Shown here: piece after piece, positions 22,291 through 64,000 of the stretch
Numbering within the stretch: the first letter of the stretch is position 1
How the letters are laid out: each line of letters starts with the position of its first letter
Source: Myxocyprinus asiaticus
Lineage: Eukaryota > Chordata > Actinopteri > Cypriniformes > Catostomidae
NCBI RefSeq assembly: GCF_019703515.2
Contig: NC_059351.1
Coordinates: 16,123,501-16,187,500, forward strand
Direction: 5' to 3'
DNA: 64,000 nucleotides
Position numbers and translations under genes: made by a program
Notes under the pieces: generated by a model
Database searches by the model: none
What the model saw: the letters and a program-made list of their open reading frames with translations, nothing else
What the model was told of the DNA's origin: nothing

Positions 22291-23390
22291 TTAACCCTTG
22301 TGTTGTGTTGACATTTTTTACCTAATCTGGTGTTCCGGTCAAAAACGACCGGACTATTAAAGATTGCTTATAAATCTCTCGTTATGCTATATTATCACCA
22401 AATATTGGATTAGATCTTTTTGTCAGCTTGTTTTCTTTCAATTAGCATAGGTTTTGTATTTCTTTTTGGAGCTTATTGATCATAGGCCTCACTGACCTGA
22501 GCTTATGCACCTCCATTTTTGAGTGAAAAAAGCATTATTTGTGGATCATTTTGCCAATATTAAATAAAATATGAAAACATTCTGTAAAATGTTTTACTAG
22601 GAATTTTGTTTTGAAATGAATTTATTTTGTACAAAATGGCACAAAGTCACACTTGTGGTGTTCCCGGTCAAAAATGACTGGCCATTGAAAATGAATGGGG
22701 GAGATAAAAAATAAGAGAAAATTTGAGTGTTCAGGAGCTTGTTCATCATGTTCATGTTCACATATGTGCATGTGTGCTTGAAAACATAAAGGCCTCGGAC
22801 CTGTGCACGTGCACACACACACATGCACACTAACACACACACATGCTCACGTACACGCACAAACTCTTTTGAATATTACATGCTTTCTTTTTCACAGAGA
22901 TGAACTTTATCCTACCCTGAACTGCATCCAACATCCATTTATCCATCCAAAATTAAAATTTTTGATCTCCACCATTCATTTACAATAGTCGGTCATTTTT
23001 GACAAGGAACACCACAAGTATGACTTTGTGCCATTTTGTACAAAATAAATTCATTTCAAAACAAAATTCCTGGTTAAACATTAAAACACACTAGTGTGAT
23101 AAATTGTACAGAATGTTTTCATATTTGATTTAATATTGCCAAAATGATCCACAAATAATATTTTTTCACTCAAAAACGGAGTTGCATAAGATCAGGTCTA
23201 TGAGGCTTACGATCAATGTAGTTGATGTAAAACCTGTGCTAACTGAAAAAAACAAAAAACAAAAACAAGTTGACAAAAATATATGATACACTGTGTGAAC
23301 AAAGTCAGTAAGTTTTAGTCAATATGATAATATTAACTAGCATTTTCAGGCAAAACAAAATCCTCTTCGGTTCAAAATGACCGGAACCTC
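22291..23390. mobile_element. long fold-back element with GACCGG motifs
   Basis: The left arm (about 22330-22700) is the imperfect reverse complement of the right arm (about 22985-23390). Shared blocks include aatgaatttattttgtacaa with aatggcacaaagtcac, and gtggatcattttgccaatatt. The motif ccggtcaaaaa.gaccgg recurs at the arm ends. The left end reads ttaacccttgtg, so a TTAA target (piggyBac-like) is possible, but the matching right end is not seen. The spacer contains a CA-rich run, and no transposase is encoded. Confidence 0.82.
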
Positions 23391-26300
23391 CTAAAAACCT
23401 ATATGTTGCTCAGTTTTCAAAGCCTAACATGAGGCTTGTTAAAGTTTTGTTAATATTTCTCTTTACTAGTGTTGCTTGCTAAAGCTGTGTTTTATTAATG
23501 ACACGAGTGAAAGTCCCTGAGTTCAGCAAAAGCTTTTTTTCGAATAGAAAATGACTTTGCAGATACTCATGCACATATCCATCTCCACTAAACAGGAAAT
23601 TATGAAAAACTTTGTTGTTGTAGTATTCATGATGTGTAATATCAAGGCAAGCATTCATTAAATGTATCAGCAACAACCCATTTTTTTAATGTTCCAAAAC
23701 TGGCTAATGCTTTATATCTGACATACATTCCGATGTCATTTGATGCTATATTGATATAAAGCCAGTCAGCACTCAACTGAGGATACATCACACTGATTGT
23801 GCTGTTTTTATTCTTTTTTTATGATTTTATGTTTTGATAGCACAAATGAATACCATAATAATTTATGGTAGACATTCTGTTTTAAACTTATGCATAATAC
23901 ACTTGCACACACTCAATTAATTTAATTGGATCTTTATTCATATTAAATTGAAAATATACTTTGTAACAGGATCATGTATCAAATATGAGGGCAAGTATCT
24001 CTGTTCAGTTTGTATTATGTTTTTGTAAAAGGTGGTTACTACCAATTAAAATGAAACAGAAAGGGGAAAGATTTAAACCACTGAACTTAATGCAGTTTGT
24101 CTGTTTTAATTGTTAAGCAAGTAAAAAACTTACAAAGCTCTTAAATACAATGCCAACTTACACATGTGTGACTGTCATTACATTAGTCAACTAATGCATT
24201 GAATTATCATTGTACTGCATACATACAGTATCAAATCAAGTGCATTTATTTTAAAGAAAGACAGAACAAACACACTTTTCTAAGCAAAACAAGCAAAGCA
24301 TTTCACAAATGGTTTGTTAGGTTTTAAATTAAATTAGGACTGTCGATTTAATAAGTTAATTTAGTGTATTTTAATTATATAAAAATAACGTTAAAATAAT
24401 AATTTAAAGTAATTATTCATGCCTCCTGATCCGTACGTAAATTCCGTAATAAAAGTATTTTCCTTCTATGTGAACAATTCAAGTTTGAAGTACGTGTAAC
24501 TTTGTGTTTATGAGTTGCTTCAGCAGGGGCCAGTCAGCACACCTCAACAAACTTCACAACAGCACAACAGAATGCAGGGATCTCGAGACGCGATTTTCAA
24601 AGTTTCAACTACTTTAAACTTGATGCAGCATCCTAAAAACACAGCGTTTGTGATGCTGAAAACCAGTGAGATGCTCCAAAAGTATCTGTCTGACTAGTAT
24701 GTACATAGGCCGACAATTAAAAATGGTACAGAGGGAATACAAGAATGCATCCTGTGAAAACAAGACAGATTGATGAACCAAATAGCAAAACGGATTGCCA
24801 TCGACTGTAGGATTATGTTCAATGATATGGTAATAAAACAAAAAATATATTGACTTCTAAAGCCACTTTTTGTATTGTCTAAGCAATATATTTATATCTT
24901 AATATCTGAATTATTATATATTTATTATATTTATAATCATTTGAATTTTGTTATGGAATCTGCTATTTTAAAATAAATTGACAGTCCTAAATTAAATATA
25001 TTTAAATAATTTAAATATATACTTTAAATATAATTATATATTTTTATTTACATTTTAAATTATACTTGGACACTTTCCTGTTTGTGTAACATTAGTGGGA
25101 CATGTCGTTAATGTGATTAAACTCAGAAAAGTGAAGTTACCTCTTAGAAAAGGTCTAGCATCATTTTGCAGATGACACTTGGTTTGATATTTTGCTATGT
25201 AATGCAATGTCTTTCATACATTTATAATCATGGCTTAAGTGTGCAAATAATTTTGGGGGGCCACTGTAAATTCTATACATATTTCTGGTCAGTTTAGCAC
25301 ACAATCGATAACTTCTCAGATTCTTCAAAACTTCTCAAATTAGAAACAAATATACCTGCAAGTGCTTCAAATGGAGCAATTCTCCCATAGTTCACCATAT
25401 ATATATATATATAAGATATTTTCTTAAATGCAGTCAAACAAAGGTAGACGTCAAAAAAGGTCTTTAATAAATAAGATGATTCACTCTAGATATATCAGTA
25501 CTTTACTTTAAAATTAGGTTTACAGAAGTAGGTAATTCATCTTTTATGTTGTGTCTCACTGTAAAACAGTAATGTTTACAACTAATAAACAGGATAAAGG
25601 TAAAGAAGAGAGAAAATGGGCACTTATGGAGAGAGGGAAAGGGCCACAGCTTACCATAGAGGCAGCAAGAGGAGAAATCCACAGAACAGTGCTTGACACA
25701 AAGAAATACACCCAAGAAAAACATCACTTGAGATCAAATCAAATGTCACAAGTACAAAGTTACTGACACTATGTCAAATGTGGTACATTTTGCTATGCTT
25801 TTTATTTTAATTTTTTTAATTGATCTTATTTTACGATAGTGTGTACAAAAAATTCTGTATTTCTCACTAGATGGTTTGTCATACTTGAAATGTAAATACA
25901 TGGTTAGGTAGATGGTTTACAGAAATTACTGTAAATTACCTAATACTTGTTTATAACATTAGAATGCAAATCTTGCACTTATCCTCAGCAGTCCGTAAAA
26001 TGTTTAATCTGTGTACATTTGTGTAAACAGATGCTTCCCTGCAGTGGTTCCATATGCATCATTTTACATTTTTAATTAATAATGAAAATTAAATAAAACA
26101 AATTATGAACAAGGTAACATATGTTTTACAGTAAAATTACATTTTGTAACGATGATTCAGAGCTATTTTTCATTAGTATCATAGCTACTTGTACTGTAAG
26201 TGTAGTTGTAGCATGTTTTGTATGTGTGGTAGACACTAAAACATACAATATCAATGTTATGACAACATCTAAAACGTAAACCACGTTTATGTATGAACAA

Positions 26301-28696
26301 CGTACAAGTACAAATGTTTTCAAACCTTTTAAGGTTTAAAATTCAAACTCTGAATTCAAAATTTGAGAGTCCCGCTACAGTATTATGTCAGAATATTGAA
26401 CATAAAATGTTGTCGATACATTAATATAGTACGCTTTAGTATCAATCCAAATGTACAACGTCTACATTCACACTTTGCAAACATATATTTACGAATACTT
26501 ACGAATTCGAATGAGATCATTCTGGCCAGTAATACAGTGTATAACAACAACTTAAAATTTAATATTTATTAAAACTTTTACCAAAATTGTTATTTATAAA
26601 TCAAAATTTCACAATAATGATAATGGTGCCTCAAGATCAGGCTCTATAATATTTGGCAGTAAAAGACTGTTGCAATGTATGTTGTAGCAATAGTATCCCT
26701 TATTGGACTTTCTGTAACATGAAATGTCTTGTTTATGTGCACCTATGCCACAGTGGAAAAACTTCACCTAAATGGGATTATTTTGACCTAAACTAGTCTT
26801 CAGACAACATATTATTAAATGCTACACAGAGACACAAATCTACATTTGATAGCAGATTTCAAACTACATGGTACAAACTACATGGTACTTTTTATATTTG
26901 TGCTACACTTGGTTTAAGTATGAGGTCTAAGACTGACAATGGTTATGTACACTAAATTATAAAACAGCATGATTTCAGAACATTGACAGTGATTGTTTGT
27001 GTGGATCGTAGTAGATTGAATGTTTTCTGAATTTAGTCTTTTAGCAGTTGCAGTCTTACAGAATGCCACTTCAGTTTTGCTGTGAAAAGTAATACGAGTA
27101 ATACATTTTCACATGTCCAATCTACTGCATGCTATACACAGTATGTAAACCTTCTCAACTAGATGATTTATTTGTGTTATGGAATACAAACGAAATGCCC
27201 AAAAATAACTTCTAGAAGCCATTTTGTATAAATAGTAAAATAAAAAATAAAAATTAATTGTGCCCAAATTAAAATCTCTATGTATGAATAAGAGATTCAA
27301 CAAAGGCTCAGTACATTGCATTTCACAAATAAAAAATTAAATTCATAGTCAACATGTTAATCTGCAGAATAAAAAGAAATGCATTTTTATGATTTGGTAA
27401 TTTCTGTTTGAATCAGAATGCAGCCAAATGAAAGAATATCAAAACAAAATATCATCTACAAAACGTACAGTATTTGATTGAAAACTCAACATGAAACATC
27501 ATCCTCAACCCATTTTACTTTTGTAATGTGGTCTATTTCTAAATGTGAAACAGAATAATAAACAACAGAAAAATGTAGTATAGGACCATCTGTAATTGAT
27601 TAGGCTAGACTGTGAACAGTGCAGAAATAAAGGTATGTAAACAAGCATTAAATTACTGGATTAACTATTGACAAGATTTTAGAAAGGCTGCATTACCTAC
27701 AACAATAACCTAAAACAATGCCAACATAGCTGTTTGTTTATTGGTTACCATTATTTTCCTTGCCTACACGGCCAAGATGATAGCCGAAAAGGAAAACCAT
27801 TTCAGAGGTGAAGCAAGTTATTACATTTTAATGAAAGAAATAATAAAGATATAATGTGCACAGTAAGACCAGGAACGTATATTAAGAAAGTAAATGGGGT
27901 CAATTTTGATTTCATGTTGACTTAAACATTTGCTTTTTTGATAGTATATTGACCAACTCAGGTGACCAAAACCAAGCTCTGTTAACCAATACGAACAGAA
28001 AACTAACAGTTCTGACAAAATATTATTAAAGTTGCCAGACACTCATTGCCAGACCTTTCAAAATCCAGGTACTGATAAGGTAAATTACTGTAAACGCCCT
28101 GAAAACAATTCAGTGCCATTCTTTCAGATAATATATTCTCTGTATCTCTCAGTAGGTGAGTTCCCCTGAGTTCACTGTTTACCAAGGGGGATAACCCCCT
28201 GACTTTCATTGACAATTATTGTAGGTTTTCATATTCATTATGAACAATGACCTCAGTGCCTTTTTCAGCCTCTTATTCAACTCATTGTGTCGAGCAATTC
28301 TACTGTCCATAATTTTACAATCCTTTCTTGTCTAACAGAAGTTGTCCCAGTAGGCAGCAGTTTAACCAGCATGTTTTAAATGGACTGACTTATGTGCTGA
28401 AAAAGTGCAATTGTTCCAGTCAAGAAAATATAAAATTCAAGTACATATTCGCTCCTATAATCCACATTATTGAGCAGATAATTTATTTTTATATTTTCAG
28501 AAAATATGTAGAAATTCTCTTTTAATTCAAAATTAAATACTGAATTTCATTTGGAACATTCATGTTTTTCAGACTCGTTAAAATTAAGTTACCTACTGTG
28601 CACCTTGTGGAAAGGCCTACATTGAAACAACCTAGATTTAGAACTAGAGGTTGAATTTATGTTTTCCTCAATTTAACAATGATGTTGTTATCCAAC
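23391..28696. other. AT-rich region, no gene recognised; possible erbb4 3' UTR
   Basis: I see no protein similarity and no long open frame here. The only repeats are the 24185-24275 segment (shared with 19735) and short runs of (TA)n at about 25400. A sequence resembling a Tc1 end (gggggccactgta, about 25255) suggests a decayed transposon. Several tttatt motifs (AATAAA on the minus strand) could end a long erbb4 transcript, but none is proven. Confidence 0.45.
24185..24275 (+). repeat. second copy of the 19735-19835 segment
   Basis: It matches 19735-19835 closely over its whole length, including the tcaagtgcatttattttaaa stretch, in the same orientation. Confidence 0.85.
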
Positions 28697-29232
28697 TTAA
28701 AGGAATGTTCTGGGATTAATACAAGTTAAGCTCAATCAACAGCATTTGTGGCATAATATTGATTACCACAAAATATAATTTAAACTCGTTTATTAAAAAA
28801 GCAATAATTGCGATTACGGTAAGGCGCTTACATTGGAAGTAAATGGGGCCAGTCCATTAACATTAAAATGCACATTGTTTCAATGCTATAGCCTCAAGAC
28901 TTAGTGTGATAAAATGACTTACTAACCTTATCTGTGTAAAGTCATATCCATTATAACAACTTTGTTGCCATGACAACATAACACCGATAAACTCTGTAAG
29001 CCATTTTATCACACTAAAATCATGTTAACATGTATAATGCTTACGCCTTGTGGCTACACTTTTGAAACAGTGTGTATTTTAATCTTTAGGAACTGGCTGC
29101 ATTCACTTCCATTGTAAGTGCCTTACTGTAACCATGAAGGATGAGTTGAAAATATTTTCTGTCGTTATCAACATTTTGCCACAAATGCTGTCGATTGAGC
29201 TTAACTTGTATTGAACCCTGAACAATCCTTTT
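28697..29232. mobile_element. MITE, long-inverted-end family (second copy)
   Basis: The left end (taaaggaatgttctgggatt, then caagttaagctcaatcaaca) is the inverted counterpart of the right end (gtcgattgagcttaacttgt...ctgaacaatcctttta). It is the same family as 5481-5690, but longer (about 536 bp). It starts about 260 bp beyond the erbb4 stop codon and so may be transcribed in the 3' UTR. Confidence 0.83.
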
Positions 29233-29492
29233 ATTTGTTTATTTGAATGGGTGCCACCAAGTAAGAGCAATAGTTTAGAATAAATGTAGAGAAAAATTAT
29301 GGGTTCCAGAAATGTTGTTTTCAATAGACTTGGTTGGATCTACTTTTCCCCACATTTTTATGCCCTGTTTCATGAGCATAACGTAACATAATGACTACAT
29401 GTCATGTTTCACCAACATATGATCAAGGAAAGACATTTAAGGTAAGGTGCTGGTAGAAGAACCAGGCTCTACAGAGTATGGAGACCTGGATG
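29233..29492 (-). other. erbb4: erbb4 3' UTR, proximal part
   Basis: This non-coding sequence directly follows the TAA at 29493-29495. tttatt motifs at about 29230-29240 give possible poly(A) signals on the minus strand, at the MITE edge. Confidence 0.6.
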
Positions 29493-61996
<32,504 letters not shown>

Positions 61997-62149
61997 TCAA
62001 CTTTAATTTTATCTGCCAAACACTCAATGACACCATTATGGACAGTTCCATATTTATTATTGGCATCACATACAATTGTTATCAATGTACAATTCATAAC
62101 CGTCTTCTCCTGGGTTTTTGCCTGTTTAAGTTCCACTGCATGTATCCAC

Positions 62150-62645
62150 TTTGCATGTTTCCATCCCATTCTTAGCTTGTAAAATGAACTCTAATCCATG
62201 CCCTCATAACTTTGTACCTTGACTATTGTAATGCCCCATTTCACAATGCCCCTAAACAATTACCAGATTAAAAATCATGCAAAATTCAGCATCTTTAGTT
62301 CTCACAAACACCAAGAACTCCACACATATCACTTGAATTCTATTCCATCTGCACTGGTTTGCCATCTCATCCCATATTCAGTTCAGAATAGTTCTCTTAA
62401 CCTTCAAAGTTCTTCATGGCTTAGCACCTCATTATCTATATGAGCTACTGTATCCATACGCTCCTGCACATACTCGCCGGTCCTCAGAGTCCAGCTTCCT
62501 TTGCATTGATTTAAACTCTTCTACATGGGTGGCATATCTTTAAATGCTATGGCTACTGAACTATCAAATTCACTTCCACAGAGTCTTTGAAATATCTTCC
62601 CATTTCTACCTTAAACCTCAACTAAAAACTCCAGCCTGATCTTAT
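62150..62645 (+). pseudogene. LINE reverse transcriptase 3' remnant
   Basis: Fragmentary plus-strand similarity to the C-terminal end of L2/CR1-type LINE polyproteins: LYCNAPFHN, FKVLHGLAP-like sequence (ttcaaagttcttcatggctt), then LLHILAGPQS. Stops and shifts are frequent. It lies about 190 bp on the 5' side of the first visible erbb4 exon. Confidence 0.65.
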
Positions 62646-62668
62646 GAAAATTATGTGACTCTGGTGAC

Positions 62669-62983
62669 TGTAACTAGTTCGTAAGTGGGGAGAGGAGGAA
62701 GTGGGAGACGGCGAATCCAACTCAAAGGTAATTTTAATTTTTCCAACTCAAAAGCTTCCAACACACACAATTTATGCACTAACACACACACACAAGTGCA
62801 GGCTAGGCTCTCTCTCCCCCTCACTGGCATCTGGCTCGCTCTTAAATACATCTCCAACTCTCACTGCAATGACAAACAGCTGTTAAGAGACAATCATAAC
62901 CAGGTGATGATCCTTACTGTTCTCATCTCCTGATCTCGCTCTCCATTCACAAGCCGGCGCTCAACCACACCCCTGCCACCACA
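62669..62983 (-). repeat. 3' LTR of a Ty3/gypsy element
   Basis: On the minus strand it begins TGTGGTGGCAGGGGTG, directly after a purine-rich gggcggtggggg tract, and ends ctagttaca. The 315 bp contain a CA/TG run and a probable TATA box (gatgtatttaagagc). Confidence 0.8.
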
Positions 62984-64000
62984 TACCCCCACCGCCCGAC
63001 TCAGGCCAGGGAGCAATCCAGCCTGCCCAGTACTCTCCTCCCATTTCTGGAGAGGAATTCCGCAACAGCCATCTGGCCTCTGGCCTGTGGACCACCTCGA
63101 AATTAAAAGGCTGAAGAGCCAGATACTAACAGGTGATTTGCGTGTTGGTATCCTTCATTCGATGGAGCCACTGGAGCGGTGCGTGGTCTGAACAGAGGGT
63201 GAAAGCCCATCCCAAGAGGTAGTACCAAAGGGTGATGTAGAGCACCGGGCGCTCCTCCCCTTCGACCACCTGGGACAACACGGCTCCCAACCCCCTGTCG
63301 ACGCTTTGGTCTGTACAACAAAAGGGAGAGAAAAATCAGCATGTAACAACGGCCCGCTACAAAGTGCAGGTTTCGCCTGCATAAAAGCCTGTTGGCATGG
63401 CTCTGACTACTGTACCGGGTCTGGGGCTTCCTTTTTAGTGAGATCGGTCAGCAGGCTGGTCATGCCCGAATAATTGGGCACAAACCTTATATAATAGCCA
63501 GCCAGCCCCAGGAATTTCTCACCTCCTTTTTGGTCTTGGGTATCGGGCAGGCCACAACCGCTGCGGTCTTATTAATTTGGAGAAGCACCTGCCCATGACC
63601 CAAGTGGAACCCCAGATTCCGTACCTCCACCCATCCAATTGGGCATTTCTTGGGGATTGCCGTGAGTCCTGCCCGTCGCAGCAACCTCAGAACCACCCTC
63701 AGGTGCTGCATGTGCTGTTGACAATCATTACTGAATATAATGATGTCATCCAGATAGGCAGCAGTGTACACAGAGTGCGGTCTGAGGACACGGTCCATAA
63801 GGCGGTGAAATGTAGCCGGGGCCCCAAACAAACCGAACGGAGGGGTCAAGAATTGGTGTAAGCCAAACAGTGTGGAGAAGGCCGTTTTCTCACTGGACAT
63901 TGGTGTTAAGGGAATCTGCCTATAACCCTTCATTAAATCCAGTGTAGAATAAAAGCGAGCCATCCCAACCGATCGAGCAGTTCATCAATACGAGGCATTG
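62984..64000 (-). mobile_element. Ty3/gypsy retrotransposon pol, internally deleted, runs off the window
   Basis: RT similarity starts at the window edge and is clear at 63963-63487: FYSTLDLMKGYRQIPLTP, then PFGLFGAPATFHRLMD and AAYLDDIIIFS (YLDD). The connection region follows after a frameshift (PNYSGMTSLLTDLTKK). The RNase H part (63382-63103) is shortened and frameshifted. Beyond its end the sequence passes almost at once to the polypurine tract and LTR, so the integrase is missing. Gag and the 5' LTR would lie beyond 64000. Confidence 0.88.

Noticed and set aside
63577..63861. Plus-strand 94-codon open frame
   Set aside because: Antisense to the gypsy RT domain.

Overview
The window is nuclear DNA from a teleost fish, most likely a cyprinid. 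The case rests on a split vertebrate receptor tyrosine kinase gene (erbb4) and on fish-typical mobile DNA: DIRS1-type, L2 and Rex1 retroelements, Tc1-like and hAT transposons, a V-SINE-like tRNA SINE and several short inverted-repeat families. Species cannot be fixed from sequence alone. There is no bacterial or organellar content, no CRISPR array and no rRNA gene.

The one host gene recognised is the 3' part of erbb4 on the minus strand, from 61963 down to the stop at 29493. Ten exons join in phase to 732 codons including the stop (2196 bp). They cover the juxtamembrane/kinase start, the whole tyrosine kinase domain and the whole C-terminal tail, ending in PPPPY and a PDZ-type TVV end. Exons for the extracellular and transmembrane parts lie beyond 64000. 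Splice sites are GT/AG at all visible junctions. The tail is unusual: the last exon carries a long His/Pro/Gln-rich insert, and I could not find a CYT-1 (PPxY/YTPM) exon.

Region by region: 1-1778 is the gag end of a DIRS-like element (copy 1), ending in a perfect palindrome. 1884-5690 holds dispersed repeats and short inverted-repeat elements. 5762-12015 is a nearly complete but decayed DIRS element (copy 2), minus strand, with inverted terminal repeats, an internal complementary region, gag, RT/RNase H and tyrosine recombinase. 12430-19218 is a decayed L2 LINE on the plus strand, broken by a Tc1-like transposon (13968-17323) that is itself broken by a Rex1-type LINE (15303-17058). 19260-21600 is a third DIRS fragment between two copies of another repeat. 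21612-21800 is a tRNA-type SINE, and 22291-23390 a long fold-back element. 23400-28690 is AT-rich with little recognisable content and could include erbb4 3' UTR.

Within erbb4 the introns hold an internally deleted Tc1-like element, a CACTG-ended element, several MITEs, a non-autonomous LTR element with a 5-bp target duplication and a proline-rich repeat ORF (39335-41924), a 1.7-kb hAT-type element, a solo LTR of related type (58625-58979) and a very long CT microsatellite. Upstream of the last visible exon, 62150-64000 contains a LINE remnant and an internally deleted Ty3/gypsy element with its LTR. Nearly all the other long open frames belong to these elements or are low-complexity shadows.
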